Translations under genes and position numbers: made by a program | In this document: in pieces, positions 47,209 to 56,866 of the stretch | Layout of the letters: each line of letters begins with the position of its first letter | Numbering within the stretch: the first letter of the stretch is position 1 | Notes under the pieces: generated by a model | Told to the model about the DNA's origin: nothing | The model's database searches: none | The model's input: only the letters and a program-made list of their open reading frames with translations | NCBI GenBank assembly: GCA_001769195.1 | Contig: MEOK01000014.1 | Location: forward strand, 35,447 to 99,446 | Length of the DNA stretch: 64,000 nucleotides | Reading direction: 5' to 3' | Source: Bacteroidetes bacterium GWF2_40_14 | GTDB taxonomy: Bacteria; Bacteroidota; Bacteroidia; Bacteroidales; UBA932

Positions 47209-49257
47209 ATGAACAGAAAACTAAAGAGACGAGCCCCCATCTGCTTTAAAAGATGGAAACGAACTCCATGGGCTGCATTTGCTTCCATGGGCAAAACAAT
47301 CAAAATAGGAGTTCTTTGTGTGACATACTCGCTTCTGGTAATGCAGAGCCAGCCTCTTCTGGCTCAGGGCGAGACAAAAAGCGGGAACGATACTATAAGG
47401 ACACTCGAGGAGTTGGTCATAGATGCGGGACGGCCCACCCCTTTTCAGCCGCTGGTACGCGTAGTTGCGGTTATTCAGCAAAAAGAGATTGAGCGGGCGG
47501 CTGTTCAGAATCTTACGGATCTATTACGATATATACAGGGGACGGACCTCAGGAGCCGTGGAAGCGAGGGGGTTCAGGCAGATATAAACATACTTGGGGG
47601 GACATTCGATCAGACAATGGTCATGATAAACGGGATAAACTTCACGGACCCGCAGACAGGGCACCACTCCTTGAACATTCCAGTGGAACTGTCACAAATT
47701 GAGCGAATTGAAATTCTTCAGGGACCGGGTGCATGGTCCAACGGCTCGGTTGCATACTCAGGTGCCATAAACATTATTACTAAGAATCCCTCTGAAACAG
47801 GGTTAGGTGCCTCTCTGCTGGGGGGTAGCTTTGGTTATTTTAAAGGGAGTGCCAATATAGGTTTCAGGAAGATTACGGCAGACAGATTGTGGCAGATAAG
47901 TGGTCAGGCAGGTGGCGGTCACAGCCGTTCCGATGGTTTTGCCAATAATACGGACTTTGGTATTACTAATCTCTTCTCAAATGTGAACATCACAAACAGG
48001 CGCGGTCACTCTTTTGCACTGCAGGCTGGTTTCCAAAGCAAGGATTTTGGCGCCAACAGCTTCTATACAATTGCGTACCCTGAACAGTTTGAGAGTACCA
48101 TGCTCTTCCTCTCATCCCTACAGTATCAGTATATGAGAGGTCGCTGGCAGATTAAGGCATCGGTCTACCAGAGAAGGCACTTCGACCGTTTTGAGCTTTT
48201 CAGATATGAGGCCCCTGCATGGTATAAGGGTCACAACTACCATCAGAACGATATTCTTGGGGCCAATGCGCAGGTTGCATATCGCTGGGGTAAGGGAGGC
48301 ACCTCAATTATTGGTGCCGACTACAGGATTGAGCATATTTTCAGTACGGTTCTGGGTGACGCAATGACTGGCGGAAAACCGGCTCCTTTTGAGGAAGGTA
48401 TTGAATACACAAAGGCAAAGGGAAGAGAGATACCAAGCCTCTATTTAAAGCATCTGATTCATCTTGAAAAATGGCGTTTTACCGCCGGGTTTATGCTGAG
48501 CGATACGTACAATTCTGCGGGTAGCAGTTACGGAGCAAGAATTTATGCGGGTCTTGCTGCTGCATATCAGATAAGCCCGTACCTGGAGGCAAACGGCTGG
48601 ATAAACAACAGTTATCGCAATCCAACATTTACAGATCTTTACTACAAAAGTCCCACTCAAACAGGAAATATGGATCTGAAACCGGAAGAGGCTATTGCTG
48701 CTCAGATAGGCCTTAAACTGTCAAAATCAAATATCCGGGCATCGTTATCTACCTTCTATAGATATGGATACAGAATAATTGACTGGACAAGGGCTTCTGG
48801 TTCGGACCAGTGGCAGGCTGGCAACATTACAGATATAAGTTCGGTTGGGTTTGAATTGAATGCTGCATATATCTGGAAAAACAGCTGGATTAATCAGATG
48901 GGAGTATCATATGCTTATATGAATGTTGCAAAGGAGTCAGGAAATCTTCATTCACTCTATGCTACAGATTACCTGAGGCATAAGGCCTCTCTTTTTGTTG
49001 ATCACGACATATTTTCTAAGTTGTCGGCCAGGTGGGATATTTCGTTTCAGAAGAGGGACGGAACATATCTGGGAGCAGAAAGCAGAGAGGTTCCGTACAA
49101 GAGTTTTGCACTAGTAGATATAAAGCTACTCTGGAGCGAAAGGTGGTATCAGGTGTTTGTTGAGGCGACAAACCTTCTTAATACAGATTATCTATATATC
49201 GGAAACCTGCCTCAACCCGGAAGATGGATCAAGGCAGGTGTAGGGATAGATTTATAA
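47209..49257 (+). CDS. TonB-dependent receptor, BtuB-like
   Basis: 682 residues. An unusually long basic start (MNRKLKRRAPICFKRWKRTP) leads to a signal helix (about 30-52), then a plug domain (about 80-190; LTDLLRYIQGTDLRSRGSEG, IERIEILQGPGAWSNGSVAY) and a beta-barrel ending in an aromatic-plus-L C-terminus. No CarboxypepD domain or SusD partner. The basic Arg/Trp start recalls the BtuB-type receptors beside cobalamin genes in other Bacteroidales, but the substrate is unproven. It carries its own weak promoter-like TTTG-N20-CAATTTTG (47150-47181). Confidence 0.88.
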   Translation: MNRKLKRRAPICFKRWKRTPWAAFASMGKTIKIGVLCVTYSLLVMQSQPLLAQGETKSGNDTIRTLEELVIDAGRPTPFQPLVRVVAVIQQKEIERAAVQNLTDLLRYIQGTDLRSRGSEGVQADINILGGTFDQTMVMINGINFTDPQTGHHSLNIPVELSQIERIEILQGPGAWSNGSVAYSGAINIITKNPSETGLGASLLGGSFGYFKGSANIGFRKITADRLWQISGQAGGGHSRSDGFANNTDFGITNLFSNVNITNRRGHSFALQAGFQSKDFGANSFYTIAYPEQFESTMLFLSSLQYQYMRGRWQIKASVYQRRHFDRFELFRYEAPAWYKGHNYHQNDILGANAQVAYRWGKGGTSIIGADYRIEHIFSTVLGDAMTGGKPAPFEEGIEYTKAKGREIPSLYLKHLIHLEKWRFTAGFMLSDTYNSAGSSYGARIYAGLAAAYQISPYLEANGWINNSYRNPTFTDLYYKSPTQTGNMDLKPEEAIAAQIGLKLSKSNIRASLSTFYRYGYRIIDWTRASGSDQWQAGNITDISSVGFELNAAYIWKNSWINQMGVSYAYMNVAKESGNLHSLYATDYLRHKASLFVDHDIFSKLSARWDISFQKRDGTYLGAESREVPYKSFALVDIKLLWSERWYQVFVEATNLLNTDYLYIGNLPQPGRWIKAGVGIDL

Positions 49258-49331
49258 AACTATCATTAATTATTAACTATCCTCCCCTCTATTTATTGAT
49301 TTCATAGCATTTTTATCATGTAAAGTAGATT

Positions 49332-49569
49332 CTATTTTATGGTAAAACCATTTTTAACAAAAGATTTGGTTTTTTCGCTTTTCGCCATTGATGCCAGTCG
49401 TTCCTTCTGAGCCGCGGATAAATTATCGTTAAATGAGATAATTATATTCAGCAAGAAAGAGTTCTGCTCATCTGCGCTGAAAATGGTGTTGGCATTGTCT
49501 TTCATATGTATCTATCATACTGTCAATCTTGCCCTTTTTATTTGCGATGGCAGCAGCACTGTCTATCTT
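49332..49569 (-). pseudogene. Remnant reading frame downstream of the PKD-like gene
   Basis: Two protein-like pieces in different frames. The first begins directly across the PKD-like stop (KIDSAAAIANKKGKIDSMI, about 49507-49569). The second starts at the ATG at 49505 in another frame (57 residues, MKDNANTIFSADEQNSF to VKNGFTIK, stop at 49332). Joined by one frameshift they would make a plausible helical C-terminus. I do not recognise the family. The rest of the gap (49258-49331) is AT-rich and empty. Confidence 0.4.
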
Positions 49570-51065
49570 GAATAACCATAATCCATTCCATAACCGGCCA
49601 AGAAATCATTAAAATGGCTATAAGCTGTTGCAGTAAGATAATGAGTCTCCTTAACCTTTCCCACTCCTGATGTTGTCCTAACGGCCTCACCATACGGAAG
49701 GCCGCCTACCATATTATACATAAATACTTTATAATTTCCGTTTTTATAAGTGGCAATAGTCAGATAATCAAATTGTGGAGTACTGTTCCTGTAAAATCTG
49801 TTGGATATATAAGTGATCGTTTCATCACCTGGCAAGCCTGTGGCACTCATTTCATATTCAACATTATTTACGACATCATAATAATAAGGTTTATTATTGT
49901 TGACAAAATAGATCAACTGTGCAGTCCTCTCATTTGATGCGAAAAGAGTTGCAGTATGCAATCCTGATGACGTACCGACCTCTGTGACACTTCCTATTTC
50001 TGGTTGTTTTAACTCACTGGTGGTTGTTATCCTGTATAAAAACAGTTTGGAGGTGCTCTTATCTTTGAACAGGCTATAGACTGTTGTTTTATAAGAGCCC
50101 ATAAACAAACAGTCGTAATTAAGGTCTGTTGTCGCGTGATTCTTGTCCGTTATTATCGATGCCACACCATTGTTATTGGTATAAAGAATCCTGGAACCGG
50201 CTTTATCCCAGTATATCATACCATAAGTTTTGTTAGAGATTCCCCAATGATCACTTCCTCCGGATACCCCGCTCGATAATCCCAGTATACCCGAACCAGC
50301 AGAGTTAACACTTGTTGTATATGAGCCGCTACTTGACATGTATCCATTTATCCGGTAAATGGTATAAAATTTATAAGGTGTATCATCAGGCGCTTCATAA
50401 AACATTGTTGAGTGGCTAAAAATTAATCGCATATCGGAAATCCTCAAAATACTGGTTTTTTTATCATAGGAGATAATTCCAATACAATTGCTGTTTGTTT
50501 TTGTAAGTGTACCAGGATCGGTTAACTGTCTTTTGTAAAGGATCCCCATACTGCGCGGCGCACCGGACAGGGCTGCTCCCTGGGTATTAAGCAAGATGTC
50601 TGGAATCATCCTTCCATCGTCAAGCAACAGGTCCATATCTGTGTTGCCTGCAGTCTCTTTAAGAATGTAGTGTCCCTGGCTATATTCCGTTACAACGGTT
50701 AACCTTGTTCTGGTATGTACATAGTAGCCGTTTATCTTGTTTTTCACATAATAATAAATGGTATACGTACCGGGTGCTTTTGTCAGAAAATATGAAAGAT
50801 TCCGTTCGTGGCTCAAAGTGTCGCATTTATTATCAGCATCGTACACCAGCCATATATATTCAAAGTCACGATCATTATATGAACTTGTAATCTGAGGTGT
50901 AATCTTTAAAGTGTCTACAACGGCGATTTTTGAATAGTTCTCTTCAATACCTCCGATTACAATATCACTGACCGGCGTGTATTCATAGTTGCCTTTATCA
51001 ACATAGCATGATGTAATAAAGAATATTGCAAACAGAGCCAAAAGTATATTTATTTTCTTTTTCAT
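49563..51065 (-). CDS. PKD-like family lipoprotein
   Basis: 500 residues from the ATG at 51065 (a TTG two codons upstream is less likely). Lipoprotein signal with Cys20 (FAIFFITSC), then a first Ig-like/PKD domain (about 30-130) and a larger beta-propeller-like body with GSYKTTVYSLFKDKSTSKLF. This family is the third lipoprotein of SusC-SusD-DUF4843 loci and sits on the cell surface. The stop is followed at once by a shifted frame (see remnant), so the original C-terminus may have been longer. Confidence 0.88.
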   Translation of the reverse strand: MKKKINILLALFAIFFITSCYVDKGNYEYTPVSDIVIGGIEENYSKIAVVDTLKITPQITSSYNDRDFEYIWLVYDADNKCDTLSHERNLSYFLTKAPGTYTIYYYVKNKINGYYVHTRTRLTVVTEYSQGHYILKETAGNTDMDLLLDDGRMIPDILLNTQGAALSGAPRSMGILYKRQLTDPGTLTKTNSNCIGIISYDKKTSILRISDMRLIFSHSTMFYEAPDDTPYKFYTIYRINGYMSSSGSYTTSVNSAGSGILGLSSGVSGGSDHWGISNKTYGMIYWDKAGSRILYTNNNGVASIITDKNHATTDLNYDCLFMGSYKTTVYSLFKDKSTSKLFLYRITTTSELKQPEIGSVTEVGTSSGLHTATLFASNERTAQLIYFVNNNKPYYYDVVNNVEYEMSATGLPGDETITYISNRFYRNSTPQFDYLTIATYKNGNYKVFMYNMVGGLPYGEAVRTTSGVGKVKETHYLTATAYSHFNDFLAGYGMDYGYSR

Positions 51066-51086
51066 AATCAAAACAATTAAAAGTTG

Positions 51087-51890
51087 TTAATAGGATGGAA
51101 AAGAGACGACAGTTCCGTCCGCTTCTTTAAGTATGTCAAGGCCTTGGGCCGTTCTGGCGGCATTATATGCATTTAGTTTCTTAGTTAGTGCTGCCGATAG
51201 ATAAGAACAATACCCACTGTCATAATTGGAATTAGTTCCGTCAGTACTTGTATTGCTGCTTGTAAAACCGAGGACACTGGACAAATATTCATTGTCCCAT
51301 TTGTTGCCTGTCTGTTCAATCAGCCATTGGTGCTTTACAGGGCCGTAAGTGCCAAAATAACTGGTACAATAGTACGCCCAGCAGTTTGGTTTGGATAGTT
51401 GGTCAGTGAAGATTAGCCTGACTCTGTTTCTGTCTAGATTTACCATTTTAAAGTAATCATTGGATTTGATGCGGATGGATAGATTTACTGATTTTGTTTT
51501 CAGTGATGCATCGCGTTTAATTATTACAGGAATAGAAACTCTTGAGCTACCGGCCTTGATAACATAATAACTTTTCAGGGAAGCATCATTAAAGGCAACA
51601 TAATGTGTTCCTGCAACGGCATCGTTTGTTCCGGTCTGGACTTGCTCAAAAGTTACATTACGGTCATTGTCCGAGAGGAGACCAATTGTTTCAACTTTAA
51701 CCCATACAGTATCCACTGTTGCTGTTGATGGACCATATACAAATGAATAACTTACCAATGTGTCAGCTTCATTTTCATAGTAGAAATTCAATCCATCGCC
51801 GGAATTATATACTTCCGGGTCTTTCTCGCAGGCTGGCAGTGCAGCAACAATGACTGCCAATGTCAGATATTTGAAGAACTTGTTTTTCAT
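51087..51890 (-). CDS. DUF4843 family lipoprotein
   Basis: 267 residues. Lipoprotein signal with Cys21 (VAALPAC). DUF4843 body: GLNFYYENEADTLVSYSFVY, VAGTHYVAF and KTKSVNLSIRIKSND. These lipoproteins pair with SusD in uptake complexes; the precise job is not known. It lies between susD and the PKD-like gene. Confidence 0.9.
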   Translation of the reverse strand: MKNKFFKYLTLAVIVAALPACEKDPEVYNSGDGLNFYYENEADTLVSYSFVYGPSTATVDTVWVKVETIGLLSDNDRNVTFEQVQTGTNDAVAGTHYVAFNDASLKSYYVIKAGSSRVSIPVIIKRDASLKTKSVNLSIRIKSNDYFKMVNLDRNRVRLIFTDQLSKPNCWAYYCTSYFGTYGPVKHQWLIEQTGNKWDNEYLSSVLGFTSSNTSTDGTNSNYDSGYCSYLSAALTKKLNAYNAARTAQGLDILKEADGTVVSFPSY

Positions 51891-51901
51891 AACTAAAAAC
51901 T

Positions 51902-53401
51902 TTAGATATTAGGATTGTACTCAGTGTCCGGGAGAGGGACTATATAATCAGATTCATTTACAGTAATGGTTCTCCACAACATTGATGTTGCTCCCGTGCG
52001 TTTGTATGTATAAAACATCTGGCCTTCACCATAAAATTCACGGCGGTATTCATTGAAAACCGCTGTTTTAACTTCATCTAGGCTTGCAAAGGCATCCTGG
52101 GTGGGCAATACGGCATGCGACAGTTGGTATGCCATCCACAGGCTGTTTGCTTCATTTAGGTCGGCAGTTGTTTCCATGACTATAAGGTACATCTCTGACA
52201 GACGGATAAGCGGTATAACCTGACGTTTTGTCAAATTTATATAGTCTGACACTAATACATCTGTGTCATAATAATATTTTTTCAATACCGGATAGATAGT
52301 GCCGTTGGCATCCATTGTACTTCGGTCCCAAACATCGTTGTAACGGTTGTTGGAAGCAGGGCTTTGATCTTCAAATAGCTCATTGAGTTGAGATTGAGTG
52401 ATAACCAGGTGGTTTGTCCTGATCGGAGGATACCCTGCCCCAAGTATATTTGGAGAATAATCCATAATAGAGTATGCATTCAGCATCATCATACATTCTG
52501 AAGGACAGGCTAAGTAATCTGCAAGTATATCAGTTGCACCGCTGAGAGTGATAAGAGCATTGCCATCGACACCCTTTGCATTGATGATACTTTTGGCAAT
52601 TGTGTATGCTTTTGTGGTAATCCCTGTGTAAAGATAGAAACGAGCCAGGAGCGCTTTCACCGCCCAGTAGTTAAAACGGTTCTGGCGATAACCCAGAAAA
52701 TCATCAATTACAATATCTCCACTTACAACAAAATCGTTCAGATAAGTGAATGTATATTTGAATATCGGGTCATTGTCCTTGAGTAGTAATTCTGCTTTTT
52801 CAAGATCAGCTTCAATTTTGGCGACAAACTGTGTGTAGTCGTAATAATGAGGAAGAGACTCCGATGAAACCGATTCTGCATAAGGTAATGAAACCTGTAC
52901 TGTTGCATTCTTCGGTAATTGCCCGAACAGACGAAGTACGTCGAAATGGCAGAAAGCTCGTATTGCATAAGCTTCGCCTTCAATCATTGCGCGGGTAGAT
53001 GCCTCGGGAATTACCGAACCCCGTGATTCAATATTGTTGATGATCATGTTTGCCTGGGCAATCACATTGTACAGTCCAGCATATATGTTTCTGATGGCAC
53101 TCTTTGCATTATCACCGGTGTAATCAAAATTCATCAACTCATAATCTGCGGGACGGGAAGTCTGGTCAACCCTCCACAGCTGGGCCATTGATTCGATGTT
53201 CGACATGGTAAGCTTTTCGCCATATATGCTTTGGTTTTTGAGCTTGATATAGCAACCGTTCAGTGCGTCACAGAATCCGGAATATGTACTGAACAGTTCT
53301 TTCGTGGTTTTTTGATTGTCCGGTTTCACCTCCAACCATTTGTTACACGAAGTTGCTAATAACAACAGTGCAGTGAAACCATATAAAAATATCTTTTTCA
53401 T
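51902..53401 (-). CDS. SusD/RagB family outer-membrane lipoprotein
   Basis: 499 residues. Lipoprotein signal with Cys19 (LLLLATSCNKWLEVKP) and the SusD TPR layout: an N-terminal helical half (RAFCHFDVLRLFGQLPKN about 150) and a C-terminal RLSEMYLIVMETTADLNEA segment ending with YKRTGATSMLW. It is the surface lid that loads ligand into its SusC. The substrate is unknown. Confidence 0.94.
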   Translation of the reverse strand: MKKIFLYGFTALLLLATSCNKWLEVKPDNQKTTKELFSTYSGFCDALNGCYIKLKNQSIYGEKLTMSNIESMAQLWRVDQTSRPADYELMNFDYTGDNAKSAIRNIYAGLYNVIAQANMIINNIESRGSVIPEASTRAMIEGEAYAIRAFCHFDVLRLFGQLPKNATVQVSLPYAESVSSESLPHYYDYTQFVAKIEADLEKAELLLKDNDPIFKYTFTYLNDFVVSGDIVIDDFLGYRQNRFNYWAVKALLARFYLYTGITTKAYTIAKSIINAKGVDGNALITLSGATDILADYLACPSECMMMLNAYSIMDYSPNILGAGYPPIRTNHLVITQSQLNELFEDQSPASNNRYNDVWDRSTMDANGTIYPVLKKYYYDTDVLVSDYINLTKRQVIPLIRLSEMYLIVMETTADLNEANSLWMAYQLSHAVLPTQDAFASLDEVKTAVFNEYRREFYGEGQMFYTYKRTGATSMLWRTITVNESDYIVPLPDTEYNPNI

Positions 53402-53419
53402 AATTAACGTACCTTTTGA

Positions 53420-56400
53420 TTAAAACATAAATGATATTGAAACACCTGCCCTTCGTGCAAACGGATAGCTTGTACCGCGTTCACGTTTCACGGATGAGAA
53501 ATAGAACAAGTCAGACATATTCACACTGAATGTAATATTCTGCATATTGTATCTTTTCAGGAAAGCAGCCTCGTCGATCTTATATTGCAGACTCGCACTC
53601 TGGAGTTCGAATACATTGTCGTCCATTACAAAACGGGAGGTTGCACGGGTTGCATTGTTGGAGAAAGCTTTGAAGAACGTTATATCACCGGGTTTGCTCC
53701 AGCGGTCACTTAATACACGGCGGTCCACATTTTGTTCTCCAATTGTATTTATAGTAACCTCTACTTTATTGATAAGAGTCTGGTTATAAACCTGTCCGCC
53801 CCAATGACAGCCGAAAGTGATATTCAGCGTGAAGTTTTTATACCTCAACATAGAGCTCAGGTTGCCGTTATAACTCGGGTCGCTTATTCCGCAATAAATC
53901 TTTGCCGAAGGATGCCAGGTCTCAGTAATGTTACCATCCTTGTCCTGAAAAAGTTCGTTACCTGTGCTGGGGTCTATACCCAATGAACGTACTGCCCAGA
54001 TTGAGTTTTGAGCGTATCCCTCGTAGAACAGAGTACTTACATCAACATCCTGTGCCTTATATGCTTCTGTCTGTGCTTTGATGGCTTCGGACAATTCGGT
54101 GATTTCATTTTTGTTATAAGCTAACTTAGCTCCTAACATCCAGATCAATCCTCCCTTTTGAGTGTTACGGAAAATATAACCGTTCATGGATGCTTCAAAA
54201 CCGGAATTCCTGACTGCGCCGATATTTTCGATATAAGAGGAATAACCGGTTGATAGAGGCAGGTCCTTTGATGAAAGGAGATCTGAGGTCTTCTTTATGT
54301 AATAATCAAACATAACGTTCAGGCGACTGTTAAGGATGCTGATTTCAGTACCTATATTGAATTGGACAGTCGTTTGCCATCTGAGCTTTTCATTACCAAT
54401 TGCCATCAAATAAGCACCGGTGCGGTTCAGGTACTTGTCACCTGCAAAATATTGATAGGTCTGGAGGGCCTGGTAAGCTGAGAATTGTTGTGATCCGGTC
54501 TGGCCATAAGATGCTTTCAGACGTAGGCTGTTGATCAAGTTACTGCTTTTCAGAAATTTTTCACGGTGGAGGTTCCAGCCGACACCAGAACTCCAGAATG
54601 GGGCAAATTTGTTTTTAATGCCGAATTGTGAGCTGCCGTCAACGCGATAGGAAAAGTCGACATAATAACGGTTGTCAAATGTATAGTTCACATTGCCGGT
54701 GAGGCCAACGCTACGGGTAGTACTTTGAGTGCCCAATGGTATGCCCTCAAGTTCATATTGGAGTGCATTGCCAAGAAAGGGCTTACTTTCAGCAGGGAAC
54801 CCCTCTACTGTGAAACTGTATGTGTGACTGTCATTGTTCTGGATAAAATAATCCAATCCTGCATATAACTGGTGTTTGCCGCTGAATGTCTTTGAATAGC
54901 TCAGAGTCAGCTCCCCATCGTAATTTGTGGCATTACCTGTGCCGTATGTATAAAGACCCTTGCGGAAGTATTCGTAATCTGTCCCAGAACGATAGGTGTT
55001 GAATGTTGAATGATTTGCAGGAAGAAAATAATCGCTTTCCGTTGTCTTTTTTGAGATGCCTAACTGTGCACGCATTTTCAACTCGGGAATAATATTCCAT
55101 TCTATCGAGAAGTTGTTTATAAGTTCTGTGTATCTTGATTCGTCTTTGGTGTTCAAAGTTGCATCGTATAGGGGATTAGGAACCCTGGAATACGTATATG
55201 TGTAGTATAATCCCATAAAATTCTTGATCAGACTGCCATCTTCGTCATAAGGTCTGTAATAAGGCATAGTATTAGCGAAGGTACTGAACGATCCAAAGGG
55301 ACTTTCTACTCCTTTGTTAATGCCGACACTCAATTGGTTTTTGAAAATGACATTCCTATAAGTGTATGAAAGGGTGACCGCACCATTGAAATTGTTCCTT
55401 TGGGAACCCTTCATTGCTCCTTCGGTCTGGTTATAGGCAACAGAAGTCCCCCAACGGAACTCTTTGCTGCCACCTTCCATACGTATATTGTACTTATTGC
55501 TGAAACCCGTACGGACAGGATAGTGCAACCAGTCTGTATTGACACCTTCCAGTATGTCTTTTAAGCGCATTTCATAAGCTTCTTGTTTATAGTCATTTAC
55601 ACCATGATGGTCATCATTATACAGCCCCACCCTGTTTTGCAGGGTTAACAATTCAGAGGCATTTAAAAGGTCGTAAGATGTCAGGTCAGGCATTTCCAAT
55701 GTAAGACCGGCCTGGGCGTTAATCCTGAGTTTACCTGCCTGAGGGGTTTTTGAAATCAGCACGATAACGCCGTTTGCTCCGCGAGAACCATAAATGGCGG
55801 TTGCAGAGGCATCCTTCAGTACGTTTATAGATTCAATGTCCTCGTCATTGTAATCCATCAACCTGGTGAGAGAAATTTCAAATCCGTCCATGATAATCAA
55901 AGGGGTATTCATACTGGTCTTCACTCCTTCATTGTATTCCGTAACGCTCATCGGGAGTGATGAATTGCCACGCATGGTAATTTGAGGAACAGCATTCGGA
56001 TTGCTGCCAACACTGTTGTCGATTGTAATATTAATGGCAGGATCTATATTTTTCAGTGTCTGAACCAGGTTTTGACCCCTGAATGCCTGTATCTCCCGTG
56101 CAGTAATCGTTGTAACCGCACCGGTATAACTCTCTTTAGCTTTATTGAAGACCCCTGTTACCACAACCTCTCCGACCTCAGCAGCTTCCTCTTCAAGAAT
56201 TATATTTTGCTCCCGTTCTCCTCTGATTGTAACCTCGAGGCTCTTCTTTCCCAAACAGGAAAAAACGATGATGCAATATCTCGGAATATCAATCTCATAG
56301 TATCCGTTTGAATCAGTGGCCACACCCTTGGTACTCCCTTTTACTATCACAGCTACGCCCTCCAGTGGTTTCTCTGCAATATCTGTTACATATCCTTTCA

Positions 56401-56797
56401 ATATGTGTTTTATCTGTTGCTGGGGTTGTGTAGTGGATTTCTTTGGCTGAACAACAATTACGTCCCCCTGTGTAGAGCACATAAAACCTGTCCCGTCCAA
56501 ACAAGCTTCTACACATCTTAATGCGCTGGCATCTTTTAAATTAACAGTAATCAGTTTAGTTTCTTTTGAGACCTCTTCAACTTTGAAAAGTACCTGGTTG
56601 TTTGTTTTACGGTTTATCTCATTGAGCGCTTCTGAAAGCTTGACCTCTTTCAGGTTGATGGATACAGATTTTAAACTTTGCTGCCCATATCCCGGATTTT
56701 CCCATATGATTGCTATTGTCATGATAAAGCCAAACAAAATTGAATTCCTGTTCAAAAGCAATCTGCAAAATAGTTTCTGAGAATAAAGTTTCTTCAT
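53420..56797 (-). CDS. SusC/RagA TonB-linked receptor with STN signalling domain
   Basis: 1125 residues. After a signal helix (about 18-40) comes an STN domain (about 44-120, VSINLKEVKLSEALNEI), a carboxypeptidase-like domain (about 128-205, LKGYVTDIAEKPLEGVAVI), the plug (about 215-330, SVTEYNEGVKTSMNT...LKDASATAIYGSRGANGVI) and the barrel. The STN domain is the part that contacts FecR in transducing receptors, so this protein should both import and signal. 19 bases before susD. Confidence 0.96.
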   Translation of the reverse strand: MKKLYSQKLFCRLLLNRNSILFGFIMTIAIIWENPGYGQQSLKSVSINLKEVKLSEALNEINRKTNNQVLFKVEEVSKETKLITVNLKDASALRCVEACLDGTGFMCSTQGDVIVVQPKKSTTQPQQQIKHILKGYVTDIAEKPLEGVAVIVKGSTKGVATDSNGYYEIDIPRYCIIVFSCLGKKSLEVTIRGEREQNIILEEEAAEVGEVVVTGVFNKAKESYTGAVTTITAREIQAFRGQNLVQTLKNIDPAINITIDNSVGSNPNAVPQITMRGNSSLPMSVTEYNEGVKTSMNTPLIIMDGFEISLTRLMDYNDEDIESINVLKDASATAIYGSRGANGVIVLISKTPQAGKLRINAQAGLTLEMPDLTSYDLLNASELLTLQNRVGLYNDDHHGVNDYKQEAYEMRLKDILEGVNTDWLHYPVRTGFSNKYNIRMEGGSKEFRWGTSVAYNQTEGAMKGSQRNNFNGAVTLSYTYRNVIFKNQLSVGINKGVESPFGSFSTFANTMPYYRPYDEDGSLIKNFMGLYYTYTYSRVPNPLYDATLNTKDESRYTELINNFSIEWNIIPELKMRAQLGISKKTTESDYFLPANHSTFNTYRSGTDYEYFRKGLYTYGTGNATNYDGELTLSYSKTFSGKHQLYAGLDYFIQNNDSHTYSFTVEGFPAESKPFLGNALQYELEGIPLGTQSTTRSVGLTGNVNYTFDNRYYVDFSYRVDGSSQFGIKNKFAPFWSSGVGWNLHREKFLKSSNLINSLRLKASYGQTGSQQFSAYQALQTYQYFAGDKYLNRTGAYLMAIGNEKLRWQTTVQFNIGTEISILNSRLNVMFDYYIKKTSDLLSSKDLPLSTGYSSYIENIGAVRNSGFEASMNGYIFRNTQKGGLIWMLGAKLAYNKNEITELSEAIKAQTEAYKAQDVDVSTLFYEGYAQNSIWAVRSLGIDPSTGNELFQDKDGNITETWHPSAKIYCGISDPSYNGNLSSMLRYKNFTLNITFGCHWGGQVYNQTLINKVEVTINTIGEQNVDRRVLSDRWSKPGDITFFKAFSNNATRATSRFVMDDNVFELQSASLQYKIDEAAFLKRYNMQNITFSVNMSDLFYFSSVKRERGTSYPFARRAGVSISFMF

Positions 56798-56866
56798 AAT
56801 TTGTTTTATTATTAGACTTTCTCCTGCTTATAAGGTGCAGAAATGACCTTTCCGTATTTTTTTAAA

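Noticed and set aside
49258..49331. Small gene in the spacer after the TonB receptor
   Set aside because: The stretch is AT-rich with stops in all frames and no recognisable motif.
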